64,000 nt of DNA from JAGLON01 sp041394985. Its GTDB lineage: Bacteria > Zixibacteria > MSB-5A5 > GN15 > JAAZOE01. Below are positions 29,001 to 37,213 of the stretch, in pieces. The notes under the pieces were generated by a model. That model searched no databases. It was not told the origin of the DNA and saw nothing but the letters and a program-made list of their open reading frames with translations. Location of the stretch: the NCBI GenBank assembly GCA_041394985.1, contig JAWLBI010000001.1, forward strand, positions 1,612,001-1,676,000, in the 5' to 3' direction. A program made the translations under genes and the position numbers. The number at the start of each line of letters is the position of its first letter. Within the stretch, counting starts at the first letter, position 1.

Positions 29001-29336
29001 TCCGGCAGTTATTCATTTACATTTAGCAGCCCATCGGGTATCAAATTACCGATATTTGGCCGCATCAAGTTCGAATCGTCCATGACTTTTGCTGTCGATG
29101 TGACCTACCGGTTAAATAAGGCCGAGAGCGCCTCCAAACAGGAAGAGGACGGCTCCTACAATTTTACGCTGACCGAAGACAAATCCGCGCTGACGATTCA
29201 GCCGAAGGCCTCATACAGCTTCTCCTCGACGGTCAAAGGCGGATTGACGCTTCGCTGGCAGGATAACAATGATTCAATTCGCCAGGAGAAACGGCATACC
29301 CGAGAGGTTTCTCTCTGGGTCGAAATGCGCTTCTAA
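23076..29336 (+). CDS. sprA: SprA-type outer-membrane secretion protein (type IX secretion)
   Basis: 2086 residues with a signal sequence (about 1-29). SprA hallmarks: IDDFEGS at 831-837, the run LEFRIYGDVGTMHIDLGQIS near 955-974, and EVWIDELRLSD near 1384-1394. The C-terminal third is rich in alternating strands and ends in an aromatic (EMRF), fitting a very large barrel. In Bacteroidetes SprA forms the giant translocon channel of the type IX secretion system (T9SS) and takes part in gliding. The length is somewhat below the roughly 2400 residues of Flavobacterium SprA. No other T9SS gene is in the window. No clear promoter; a TAGATT is 8 nt before the ATG. Confidence 0.9.
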   Translation: MSTRRTTLSVFICVAFLCMFCQCLVVHAADPQFRPHRTFSFTTLSPFPTYDPGNPNDLQPAFISSITPSGYRPIMKLVRGDEYKTQVEESSDGRYITYRKRYYNDFTLTPVTVEYDSFVSQRIAYRTEAKREQVYRSSLYKDQKKKAGGLLQFTIPIQSRTFESIFGEGGASLKVSGYRKISFSGRSSWTDKPQTVQTKQSKFPTLEMEQLYRFNIEGTIGSKITVRVNQDSNNDIPLANRLLLRYKGADDDILQTVEAGNTTLNLPATRFLQYSTQVQGLFGLKATAQLADVSITAIASQEKGNTESINITAGGGSAATRVIKDIQYLRYTFFDLGRLPWTVPSRSNILKFPDPSDPLDADQFDFQRGDSILKVIAYIDDYTTDVAEQRSRQIGVYYVNPPPGDTLSVDSAGQYRKEAYFEEMESSDYYFNPTEFYIQFIQNTPGTNDILAVYMEILRANGVVDTVGQLSNGADTLRLKLIKPGEYRSDSHVFEYEWKNVYNLNARNINLSDLEIDIYKGKLTNTNAVNVSDKTDQNGVNFLTILGLDFGDVSGNGEADGKIDKSADRIVGQFRKPIIDADNGYLIFPSRHPFDSRYVSFDPYYGVDSVDNTSWEIVNIDSLSEADLDKVVTLDEPVDMYTSPSASQLNTETKYYIAVTLTGTGQSTIDLNSVNIIEGSEVVTYQGNRLTRGQDYNINYSLGTLTLLKDEYTDVNSDLSVMFENAPYFSLAKKTLLGSRIEYKPSNNFRLGTTLLYKSDKLTSRKPKVGEETSKIFVWDVDFNYKFTNNLMTSLANLLPFYSSSAQSYTQLSGEFAESRPNPNVDGEVYIDDFEGSRDNLSVGLLRGSWTHASAPAQLPESRRTRGRIAWYTFTKLDPQVVYPRRDTDASEDAAGIIPLTMRFKPVTQYLQYTDTTIDDAPAVLVDTIDVEPENTWGGFMQALSSGARETLRNTELLEFRIYGDVGTMHIDLGQISEDINGNGILNTEDTSSFNRLYPGDDKGLDFLNDDQERKLYPDSPDDDPAEDNSILLIDKNAMLNLDDYPEYIYRVNGTQGNAEDPEHYGLPDTEDINEGGLDKLNNYFSYRVDLSDTSQFEVPDSRSDPDADVSWKTLRIPLRDPKAIDTTIGTPDWEYIDFIRIWFDSAGTDQLIEPDSVMFAAIDLVSTTWGDSLRVADSVRSGPVSFDVAVVNQEINGSYTSPPGVEGYTDVTRDVVETEQSLSLTFENLNGQVMVLSPDSGFVLAADTGLAVRYFYRAMNLMGYRRLQAYVHGSQGIDSDSILFFFRLGTDSLAYYEYRTILKPGWDPENYVDIDFEEMTGLKAKLIEEYNNNPDSTPLIKVDDAGKYVVKVKSNMREPTLTSVVYFAMGVVNLDTAEAASGEVWIDELRLSDVRNDVGHAMSFAVNGNMADLMTYNFSYSNQDAFYRGVSNATKGGASDNLGSGTTKKSYSFSGTFNLHNFFPRSLEMRMPINVTWSENVQEPLLRSGTDITVPEEFLNEETSVTVSRGFGVRESFSKKTNNLLFAAFLNRLSTDFTYNVTTGHNANQPSYLRERYSGSAKFDVSLSKTPNIKIFKWTDKLWSPFGLSGTRLYLYPTKWNFSGSLKGSNNETINDSWVVTRSRNLDFRGDMSLSYKIFDNLNGSYSVNVNSDLKDPNTVNITLNPKKFKFGIDQSYSQSFKIGYSPKLFNFLTHSVDYSSSFTDATRTISSSDSTYYHNATVKNNTNLSLTLDHTKLIGTNKGRRGGNRRDKNKDGGGATSIIALPLKGIRYITDAIEPIKGGYRVGKSIANPGLSTKAGTLYRLGLTEDPGVDILSSINTGSTRPSKSTSKSYSASSGVKLFSGVSADVTFNRDERETFISNPSITVSETWPDVKFNLRTLRGLWYIGDLINYLSPSSKFTRTLSWGQRKSAEYRYEFTEKKQFSPLFSFTINPSRSMRTSFRMETSSEQTTKYNESTGSVTNAVKRSSVGYSGSYSFTFSSPSGIKLPIFGRIKFESSMTFAVDVTYRLNKAESASKQEEDGSYNFTLTEDKSALTIQPKASYSFSSTVKGGLTLRWQDNNDSIRQEKRHTREVSLWVEMRF

Positions 29337-29416
29337 ATAAAGAGATTGACTTCGCCCTGCTTCCGTATCATCTTACACGATATTCGTGATTGTATTTTAA
29401 ACCTGTAGGAATGCCT

Positions 29417-30796
29417 ATGCCCAGCGATCAAGGCACATTCGATTCACTTCGTGATTTTCCCGCGGTTGAAATCGCCGCCGGGTATCCCGAATTTGCGCCA
29501 TATATTACCCGACTCACGCGCCCTCTTGTTATTGAAACCATCAAGAGGGTTATCGACGATCTCAAGACAGGTTTCCGCGAAAAAAATAAAGCCTGCGGCC
29601 GCGAAATATTAGTGCGGGAAATCATCAGGGAATTGCGACGCCTGGACAGTCTGAATTTAACGCCTGTTCTCAATGGTACCGGAATCGTCATCCACACTAA
29701 TCTTGGTCGCTCGCCGCTGTCACCCGAAATAGTCAAGCAGGCTATTCCCATGTTATCCGGATATAGCAACCTGGAATTCAATGTGCTCAATGGCAATCGC
29801 GGCAAGAGGGGGATACTCGTCGAAAAACTGCTGGCCACTTTATGCGAGACGGAGAGCGGCACCATCGTCAATAATAATGCGGCCGCACTTTTTATCATTC
29901 TCAATACGCTTGCCAATCGCAAGGAAGTTATCATCTCTCGGGGAGAGCTCGTTCAAATCGGAGGCGGATTCAAGATTCCCGAAATTATGGCGCGCGCCGG
30001 CGCGAAACTTGTTGAAGTCGGTACGACGAACCGGACATCCATAGATGACTATCGCGCGGCAATTACGGATCGCACGCGCATGATTCTGAAGGTACACCGG
30101 TCGAACTTCGTACAAAAAGGATTTGTCGCCGAGGCCCCGATTCGGGAAATCGCGGATTTATGTCGCGAACATAGAATCATCAGCGTTAATGATCTCGGAT
30201 CCGGATTGTTGTCATTCCCATCGGGTATACATATCACCGAGGAGCCTGATATTCGTGAGTCGGTTCGCGGCGGCGCCGATTTGACCTGCTTTTCAGGCGA
30301 CAAACTCCTCGGCTCCGCGCAGGCTGGATTAATCGCGGGGAAATCAGACCTCATCGCCAAAATTAAAAAGAATCCGCTCTTCAGAGCAATTCGCTGCGAT
30401 AAAATCGTGTTTTCGATCACGACACAAGTACTGGCGTCGTACTTAAATGGAACACAAAACGACGACATCCCGATCTGGAAAGCAATCATGTTGCCGGTCA
30501 CGAAGCTGAAACTTCGCGGCGAGAAAATTCTATCAGCCGTCGGCAAGAAAGACATCATTCTCCGCGCGACGCAGGCGATGCTCGGCGGCGGAACGACGCC
30601 CGATAAAACGATCCCCTCGCTGGCGCTGTCGATTCGTCCGACCATGCAGCCGAATGCACTGGCGAAAAAGTTTCGCGAATACGATCCACCCATCATCGGA
30701 CGGGTAGAGGATGAAGTATTCTATATCGACCTTCGGACGATTCCTGAGGAATTCGACGACATCATCATCTCAGCCATCAATGAACTGGTAAAATAG
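29417..30796 (+). CDS. selA: SelA, L-seryl-tRNA(Sec) selenium transferase
   Basis: 459 residues from the ATG at 29417, chosen because AGGA lies 6 nt upstream; TTG 29390 and ATG 29411 are alternatives. PLP-dependent enzyme. The SelA signature VLNGTGIVIHTNLGRSPLS lies near 80-98, and the PLP lysine is K296 in SGDKLLGSAQAG. It converts Ser-tRNA(Sec) to Sec-tRNA(Sec) with selenophosphate. selB starts 1 nt after its stop. Confidence 0.96.
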   Translation: MPSDQGTFDSLRDFPAVEIAAGYPEFAPYITRLTRPLVIETIKRVIDDLKTGFREKNKACGREILVREIIRELRRLDSLNLTPVLNGTGIVIHTNLGRSPLSPEIVKQAIPMLSGYSNLEFNVLNGNRGKRGILVEKLLATLCETESGTIVNNNAAALFIILNTLANRKEVIISRGELVQIGGGFKIPEIMARAGAKLVEVGTTNRTSIDDYRAAITDRTRMILKVHRSNFVQKGFVAEAPIREIADLCREHRIISVNDLGSGLLSFPSGIHITEEPDIRESVRGGADLTCFSGDKLLGSAQAGLIAGKSDLIAKIKKNPLFRAIRCDKIVFSITTQVLASYLNGTQNDDIPIWKAIMLPVTKLKLRGEKILSAVGKKDIILRATQAMLGGGTTPDKTIPSLALSIRPTMQPNALAKKFREYDPPIIGRVEDEVFYIDLRTIPEEFDDIIISAINELVK

Positions 30797-30797
30797 C

Positions 30798-32696
30798 ATG
30801 TTTGTTCTCGGTACCGCCGGCCATATCGATCATGGAAAATCATCACTGATCCGGGCAATGACGGGCATCGACCCGGATCGCCTGCCCGAGGAGAAAAAGC
30901 GAGGCATTACGATAGACCTCGGTTTTGCCTGGATGAAACTGCCCGATGGATCCGAGGTTGGATTGGTCGATGTACCGGGACACGAGCGATTCGTGCGAAA
31001 CATGGTCGCGGGCGCCGGAGGCATCAATGCCGCCATGCTGGTGATCGCAGCTGATGACGGATGGATGCCGCAGACCCAGGAACACCTGGATATTCTAAAC
31101 CTCCTCGAAATTAAACACGGCTTTGTCGCATTGACGAAAACAGATCTGGTCGAGAGCGACTGGGTAGAATTAATGATCACCGACATTGCCGAAAAACTGG
31201 CCGGCACGTTTCTCGAAGGCGCGCCGATTATTCCCTGTTCGGCGGAAACGAAAGCCGGTGTCGATGATATCATTCAGGCGATCTCCGATATTTCAGCCAG
31301 GATTAAGGCGGTTGAAGATGTCGAGAAATCGCGATTATTCATTGATCGGTCATTCGTCCTCACCGGAATCGGTGTCGTCGTGACCGGAACCAGCCGAGGC
31401 GGGGGATTCTCCGCCGATTCCGATGCCTATCATTTTCCGTCAGGTGACAAAATCCGCATCCGCTCGCTGCAATCACACGAGCGGCAGGTTGCATCCGTCG
31501 GCGCGGGAACGCGAGTCGCGATAAATATTACGGGAGCCGACCGCGAAGAAATTTCCCGCGGCGATGTCATCACCGGATTCGCCTATCCCGACCCGCCGAC
31601 TTATTTTGCAGTGAATGTTTCGAATCTGGCCAACTCAAATCTTATGCTCAAAGAAGGCCGCAAGGTTCTTATTATTCACGGCACGACCGAGACCGAGGCG
31701 ATATTACGGCCGTTTCCCGATGCGGGGATCAAGCCAGGTGAGGAAAACCTTGCGATCATTAAAACCGAGGTACCGCTGTGCGCCTTCGTCAATGATAGTT
31801 TTATTCTGCGCCTGCCGACACCTCAGGTGACTGTCGGCGGCGGCAGAATCCTCGATATCCTCGAGTCCTATCCTCGCAGAAAAGATTTACCGGGAATGAG
31901 TGATTATCTGCGCAGGCGAAAGGCGGGCGAGCTTTCCGGCATGATTGCGACCGAAGTTGAGAAGAGGCTCTTCACCGACCGCTCGCGATTATTACTGTTT
32001 TCAAACTTCGCTCGGCCGGTAATCGAAAGTGCGGTCGCAAAGTTAATCGAAAACGGGTCAATAATCGGTTTCGATAATTTTATTGCGGATGCCAAAGCAA
32101 TGAGCACATTGGCGGATAATGCGAAAAAGACACTCGAGAAAACGCATAAAAATAAATCATATTTGCGCGGCCTTACGGCGGACGAACTGATGAAGCGGCT
32201 GAAAATCGATGACGCGAATCAGTTCTCCATGCTCATGAAATATCTGCAGGCGAATAAAATTATCGACCGGGAAAATCAATTCCTCTTCCTGCCCGGATTT
32301 ACTCCGGAGCTTGACGGCGCGATGAAATCGCAGGCGGATGATATCATGCGGGCCGTCAATAAGGCGGGGCATAATTATCTGTCTTTTTATGATCTGGATC
32401 ATCTGTTCAAGGATTATCGCAAAACACTAAATTTCCTGCGCGACGATGGCCGATTGGTTACCATCGGCACGCATTTCGTGATGACGACGGACATATGGAA
32501 ACAGATCGTCAATTATCTGAAGAAACGATTCGATGCCGGTGATAAAATTACGCTGGCCGAATTGCGGGATGAATTCAATTCCACGCGCAAATATGCGCTG
32601 CCGCTGCTGGAGTATCTGGACCAGATTAAAATGACGAAGCGCGACGGTGATTATCGTATTAAAGGAGCCAACTTCGATGAACTGTATTCTGCATAA
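30798..32696 (+). CDS. selB: SelB, selenocysteine-specific elongation factor
   Basis: 632 residues. EF-Tu-like GTPase with G1 GHIDHGKS (8-15), G3 DVPGHERF (about 58-65) and G4 TKTD (about 113-116). Domains II and III follow, then a C-terminal half of winged-helix repeats that read the SECIS hairpin in bacterial mRNAs. It delivers Sec-tRNA to UGA codons. It overlaps the next gene by 20 nt, so the three genes probably form one transcript. Confidence 0.96.
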   Translation: MFVLGTAGHIDHGKSSLIRAMTGIDPDRLPEEKKRGITIDLGFAWMKLPDGSEVGLVDVPGHERFVRNMVAGAGGINAAMLVIAADDGWMPQTQEHLDILNLLEIKHGFVALTKTDLVESDWVELMITDIAEKLAGTFLEGAPIIPCSAETKAGVDDIIQAISDISARIKAVEDVEKSRLFIDRSFVLTGIGVVVTGTSRGGGFSADSDAYHFPSGDKIRIRSLQSHERQVASVGAGTRVAINITGADREEISRGDVITGFAYPDPPTYFAVNVSNLANSNLMLKEGRKVLIIHGTTETEAILRPFPDAGIKPGEENLAIIKTEVPLCAFVNDSFILRLPTPQVTVGGGRILDILESYPRRKDLPGMSDYLRRRKAGELSGMIATEVEKRLFTDRSRLLLFSNFARPVIESAVAKLIENGSIIGFDNFIADAKAMSTLADNAKKTLEKTHKNKSYLRGLTADELMKRLKIDDANQFSMLMKYLQANKIIDRENQFLFLPGFTPELDGAMKSQADDIMRAVNKAGHNYLSFYDLDHLFKDYRKTLNFLRDDGRLVTIGTHFVMTTDIWKQIVNYLKKRFDAGDKITLAELRDEFNSTRKYALPLLEYLDQIKMTKRDGDYRIKGANFDELYSA

Positions 32697-34275
32697 CGCA
32701 GTAGTCTGTCCACAATACAAGACGCCTCGCCGACCGACCGCAATCGTATTATCAAAGAATAAAATCGTCGCACTCGGAAGTGACGTTCCATCCCTTCGCC
32801 GCGAGTATCCGAAGCATGAATTGATTGATGTAAAAGGTCGCGTCATCCTGCCCGGATTTGTCGACAGCCATACGCACTTCTTCTTCTGGGCGCGGACATT
32901 CAATGCCGTGCATCTGGAAACACAGACGACTTTTGCGGGCTGCCTGACGGAAATTAGGAAAAACGCATCACGACTCGATAAAAACGATTGGGTAATCGGC
33001 GACGGCTGGGCCATGGATCGCTGGGATGAATATCATGTGCCGACGGCTGCCGAACTGGATTCGGTGACCGGCGGTCGACCTGCCGCACTGTTCAGCAAAG
33101 ACCAGCATATGCTCTGGGTTAACTCGAAAGCGCTCGACATGGCCGGCATCACGGCCGACACCCCCCAACCGGAAGGCGGACGGATTGAAAAAGACCCGTC
33201 CACCGGTCAGCCGACAGGAATACTGAAAGAGATGCCGGGATATTTTCCGGTCATTAAACTGATCAGTCGCCCACAGCCCGGACTGGTGGAAAAAAACTGG
33301 AAGCTAGCTTCGCAGGCGGCTTATAGCAAAGGCGTCACCGGATTCCATTCCATGGACGGGCCGGAGGGATTCGATTTCTATCGTCAGCTCAATGAGAAGG
33401 GGAAACTCGGATTTCGCGTCCATTATTATTATCCGGTTAAGATGCTGGATGAATTGATTGAGCGCGGCATTCATTCCGATTTGGGCGATGATACGCTGCG
33501 GATTGGCGGCGTGAAACTATTCGCCGATGGCTCTCTCGGCGCCTGTACGGCACATATGATCAAGCCGTATAAGGGAACAAAAGACGACTATGGCGTCATC
33601 GTAACTCCTTTGGATGAGTTGAAAGAGAGTATTGGCAAGGCGGCCCGACATGGATTGGCCTCGGCTGTTCATGCCATTGGAGATAAGGCAGTGGAAAATG
33701 TCGTTTCGGCTTTCGAGGCGGCCTATACAAGAAATTCTCCCTTGCGCCAGCGCATTGAACATATGCAACTTATTGCTCCAAAAGATATTAGCAGGGTGAA
33801 AAGATTTGGTGTTATCGGTTCAATGCAGCCAAGTCATTGTCCGGCAGACAGAAAACTGGTTGCCGAGCATTGGGGCAAGCGCGGCAGATATGCCTATATT
33901 TTCAAAACGCTACTAAATGCCGGTATTCCGCTGGCGTTCGGATCCGATGGGCCAATCGAGCCAATCGATCCGATTGCCGGAGTCAGCGCCGCCGTCAACA
34001 GAACCGGCTTTGGCGAGCGGGGCGGAAGGTTTTATCCCGAGGAATCCCTGACGGTCGCTCAGGCCGTCTACGGATTTACTGCGGGCCCCGCTTATGCCGC
34101 GGGACGAGAGGCGTTTTCCGGAAAAATCGCTCCCGGTTATCAGGCCGATCTGGCAATACTTGAGGACAATATATTCACGATGCCAAAGTCAAAACTCCAT
34201 ACCGCTCGCGTTGCTGCGACGATATTCGACGGGAAAATAGTGTTTCGTCACCCGGAAAGCTCTGTTTCAATTTGA
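32677..34275 (+). CDS. YtcJ-like amidohydrolase
   Basis: 532 residues from the ATG at 32677, chosen because AAGGAG ends 9 nt upstream, inside selB; an earlier GTG would give ten more residues. Amidohydrolase superfamily, YtcJ/imidazolonepropionase-like. Metal site VDSHTHFF near 64-71, further ligand region SAVHAIGDKAVE near 328-339, and GSDGPIEPIDPI near 425-436. This family cleaves amide or formamide bonds of unknown substrates. The overlap with selB implies coupled translation, but a role in selenium biology is only a possibility. Confidence 0.85.
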   Translation: MNCILHNAVVCPQYKTPRRPTAIVLSKNKIVALGSDVPSLRREYPKHELIDVKGRVILPGFVDSHTHFFFWARTFNAVHLETQTTFAGCLTEIRKNASRLDKNDWVIGDGWAMDRWDEYHVPTAAELDSVTGGRPAALFSKDQHMLWVNSKALDMAGITADTPQPEGGRIEKDPSTGQPTGILKEMPGYFPVIKLISRPQPGLVEKNWKLASQAAYSKGVTGFHSMDGPEGFDFYRQLNEKGKLGFRVHYYYPVKMLDELIERGIHSDLGDDTLRIGGVKLFADGSLGACTAHMIKPYKGTKDDYGVIVTPLDELKESIGKAARHGLASAVHAIGDKAVENVVSAFEAAYTRNSPLRQRIEHMQLIAPKDISRVKRFGVIGSMQPSHCPADRKLVAEHWGKRGRYAYIFKTLLNAGIPLAFGSDGPIEPIDPIAGVSAAVNRTGFGERGGRFYPEESLTVAQAVYGFTAGPAYAAGREAFSGKIAPGYQADLAILEDNIFTMPKSKLHTARVAATIFDGKIVFRHPESSVSI

Positions 34276-34404
34276 GTGAATCGTTAAATTTGGGTTAAAC
34301 TCCTCTTTTTTGCCGGGAATCGCAACTAACGGCCAAAAAGCAATTACTTTTCCACGTATAACTCCGATATAAAGAGAGAATGTCGCCGAGGCATTGTTTT
34401 TATT

Positions 34405-34434
34405 TTGATTTGCCCCCGGTTTTGCCCGTAATTG
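34405..34434 (+). promoter_or_regulatory. Candidate promoter of glnA
   Basis: TTGATT (34405-34410), 18-bp spacer, TAATTG (34429-34434), about 34 nt before the ATG, which has a strong GAGGAG ribosome-binding site. I saw no sigma-54 element in this gap. Confidence 0.35.
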
Positions 34435-34468
34435 AGGGTTTTAATCCTGACCTATCGAGGAGATTGTA

Positions 34469-35794
34469 ATGGTGAAGACCGCTGAAGAAATTCTTGATCA
34501 AATTGATGCCGCTGGTGTTAAGTACATCCGGTTGTGTTTTACCGATATCCTGGGCCGCCTCAAGGGTATGGCCCTGACCCGTTCTGAAATCGGTGAGGCT
34601 CTGACGGACGGTCAGGGATTCGACGGGTCTTCAATCGAGGGATTTGTCCGTATCGAGGAATCCGACCTGATGGCAATTCCGGACGTCCGCTCGTTTCGAA
34701 TCTTCCCCTGGCGTATCGCCGGTGAAAAAGTCGCCATGATGTTTTGCGATGTCCAGACTCCGGATGGTAATCCGTACGATGGTGATCCCCGGAATGTCCT
34801 CCGCAAAACACTCAAAAAGATCGAAGAAAAGAATTGGACCTTCTATACCGGTCCGGAAATCGAATATTTCTACTTCAAAGATAACACCAAGCCGGAAATC
34901 ATCGACCGCGGCGGATATTTCGACTACAACACCGTCGATGCCTGCACCATGTTGCGCAAGAAAACGGTCAATGCGCTGGAAAGTATCGGTATTACGGTCG
35001 AATGTTCCCACCATGAAGTGGCGCCGTCACAGCAGGAAATCGACCTGAAGTATCAGGACGCGCTGGTCATGGCGGACTTCGCCATGCTGTACAAGTTCAT
35101 CGTGAAGGAAATCGCGATGGATAACGGCTATTATGCGACTTTTATGCCCAAGCCGCTGTTCGGCGAAAATGGTTCGGGGATGCACACTCACATGTCGCTG
35201 TTCGAAAATGGACGAAATCTGTTCTTCGAAAAGGACAAGCCGTACCTGCTGTCCGATCTGGCTCGGCATTTCCTGGCCGGAATCCTGAAACACATCAGTG
35301 AAATCACCCTGATCACGAATCAGTGGGTAAATTCATATAAGCGTCTCGTTGCCGGCTATGAAGCCCCGGTGTACATCTCATGGGGCCGCCGCAATCGCTC
35401 ATCGCTTGTTCGCGTCCCGATGTATCGCGTCGGTAAGGAAAAAGCGACTCGCATCGAACTTCGCTCGCCCGATCCGGCCTGCAATCCGTACCTGGCCTTC
35501 TCGGTAATGCTGGCCGCCGGTCTCAAGGGGATCGAAAACAAATATGAACTGTGCGATCCGATCGAACAGAATATTTTCCATATGTCGAACGAACAGCGCA
35601 AGAGCCTGAATCTCGGTTCACTGCCGGCTACTCTGGAAGAAGCGATTGAAGAAACGGCTAAATCCGAACTGGTTCGCGAGACGCTGGGTGATGACCTGTT
35701 CGAGCGCCTCCTCGCCAATAAACGTGTGGAATGGGAAGAGCACCGCATTCACGTATCGCAGTTTGAAATTGACAAGTATATGCCGATGCTGTAA
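34469..35794 (+). CDS. glnA: Glutamine synthetase, type I (alpha-like)
   Basis: 441 residues, near the Bacillus-type length. Motifs: FDGSSIEGF near 51-59, ATP/substrate segment GENGSGMHTHMS near 231-242, and RNRSSLVRVP near 309-318. Where enzymes controlled by adenylylation have a tyrosine loop, this one has NIFHMSNEQR, so covalent control by GlnE is unlikely. It makes glutamine from glutamate and ammonia. gatA follows after 10 nt. Confidence 0.96.
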   Translation: MVKTAEEILDQIDAAGVKYIRLCFTDILGRLKGMALTRSEIGEALTDGQGFDGSSIEGFVRIEESDLMAIPDVRSFRIFPWRIAGEKVAMMFCDVQTPDGNPYDGDPRNVLRKTLKKIEEKNWTFYTGPEIEYFYFKDNTKPEIIDRGGYFDYNTVDACTMLRKKTVNALESIGITVECSHHEVAPSQQEIDLKYQDALVMADFAMLYKFIVKEIAMDNGYYATFMPKPLFGENGSGMHTHMSLFENGRNLFFEKDKPYLLSDLARHFLAGILKHISEITLITNQWVNSYKRLVAGYEAPVYISWGRRNRSSLVRVPMYRVGKEKATRIELRSPDPACNPYLAFSVMLAAGLKGIENKYELCDPIEQNIFHMSNEQRKSLNLGSLPATLEEAIEETAKSELVRETLGDDLFERLLANKRVEWEEHRIHVSQFEIDKYMPML

Positions 35795-35804
35795 TTCATT
35801 ATGA

Positions 35805-37208
35805 ATGAGTAATGCAGACAGGCACGATTCGGCGATCGGCCGGACTAAGCGAGCACTCGATGCCGCGGCGACGATCGGCAAGCGGCTCAATGCGGTGCTT
35901 TCATTATGCACCGAGCGCGCTTTTGCGGCAGCCGAACAAATAGATAAAGCCACAGGCAAGGATATAGCAACCGGTATTCTCTCGGGAATACCGGTTTTGC
36001 TTAAAGATAACATCTGTCTGAAAGATTATCCGACCACCTGCGCCAGTAAAATGCTGGAGCGCTTTATCCCTCCTTATAATGCAACCATCGTCGATAAGCT
36101 GGATGCCGCCGGCGCGATTATCATCGGTAAGACGAACCTGGATGAATTCGCGATGGGCTCGTCGAATGAGAACAGTTTTTTTGGCCCTGTACTTAATCCT
36201 ATAAATGAAAAAGTCGTGCCCGGTGGCTCGTCCGGCGGATCGGCCGCAGTCGTCGCAGCGGGAATCGTCCCGATTGCTTATGGTAGTGATACCGGCGGAT
36301 CCGTGCGGCAACCGGCTTCATTTTGCGGAGTCGTCGGCATGAAACCAACCCATGGTGCGGTATCTCGGTATGGATTGACCGCCTTCGCATCTTCTCTGGA
36401 CCAGATCGGCCCGATTGCGGCGACTGTGTCTGATTGTGCCCGAGGATTAAAGGCGATTATCGGCCATGATGTTAAGGACGCCACATCGCTTGTTGATTGC
36501 CCGGTAATCGATCTTGATGCAGTTGAGCGAACGGATAGGAAATATACAGTTGGTGTGCTTGCAGATTCCGATGAGATTGCGGTGACGCCTGATGTCAAAC
36601 GGGTAATTTTGTGCACAATAGATAAAATGAAGCAGGTAGGGCATTCGGTCGAGATGATTGATTTCCCCCTGCTCAAATATGCCGTCGCCTGTTATTATAT
36701 CATTGCAACGGCCGAGGCCTCTGCAAATCTGGCTCGCTATGACAGCGTCCGCTTCGGACATCGTGGAACCGATGATGTCTCACTGGATGAATTCTATTCA
36801 CAGAACCGTACCGAGGGATTTGGCACCGAGGTCAAACGGAGGATTTTACTCGGTACCTATGTTCTCTCCGAAGGCTACTATGATGCCTATTATCTGAAGG
36901 CCTGCAAGATACGCAAATTGATCTGCAGCGCCTTCGACGAATTATTCTCACGATTCGATATCATTCTGACACCAACGTCGCCGACGCCGCCGTTCGGATT
37001 GGGGGAGAGGCTCGATAAACCACTCGATATGTACCAATCGGACATCTTCACTATCCCGGCGAGCCTGGCAGGTTTGCCTGCCATATCAATTCCGGTCGGA
37101 AAAACCGAAAATGGATTGCCCATCGGTGTGCAACTCATCGGCCCTCGTATGCATGATGAAACGGTACTGCAGGCCGCACGAACCATTGAACGACTCACAA
37201 AGGAATAA
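35805..37208 (+). CDS. gatA: GatA, Asp/Glu-tRNA amidotransferase subunit A
   Basis: 467 residues. Amidase-signature enzyme with Lys in VLLKDNICL (about 64-72) and the Ser-cis-Ser pair in GGSSGGSAA and YGSDTGGSVRQPA (about 142-172). It releases ammonia from glutamine for GatB. No gatC precedes it; glnA is directly upstream, which is a fitting source of glutamine. gatB is 6.6 kb away beyond divergent genes and a mobile element. Confidence 0.95.
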   Translation: MSNADRHDSAIGRTKRALDAAATIGKRLNAVLSLCTERAFAAAEQIDKATGKDIATGILSGIPVLLKDNICLKDYPTTCASKMLERFIPPYNATIVDKLDAAGAIIIGKTNLDEFAMGSSNENSFFGPVLNPINEKVVPGGSSGGSAAVVAAGIVPIAYGSDTGGSVRQPASFCGVVGMKPTHGAVSRYGLTAFASSLDQIGPIAATVSDCARGLKAIIGHDVKDATSLVDCPVIDLDAVERTDRKYTVGVLADSDEIAVTPDVKRVILCTIDKMKQVGHSVEMIDFPLLKYAVACYYIIATAEASANLARYDSVRFGHRGTDDVSLDEFYSQNRTEGFGTEVKRRILLGTYVLSEGYYDAYYLKACKIRKLICSAFDELFSRFDIILTPTSPTPPFGLGERLDKPLDMYQSDIFTIPASLAGLPAISIPVGKTENGLPIGVQLIGPRMHDETVLQAARTIERLTKE

Positions 37209-37213
37209 CGACT

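Noticed and set aside
29346..29374. Possible promoter TTGACT-17-CATCTT before selA
   Set aside because: The -10 box is too poor compared with the other sites; selA could also be read from upstream.
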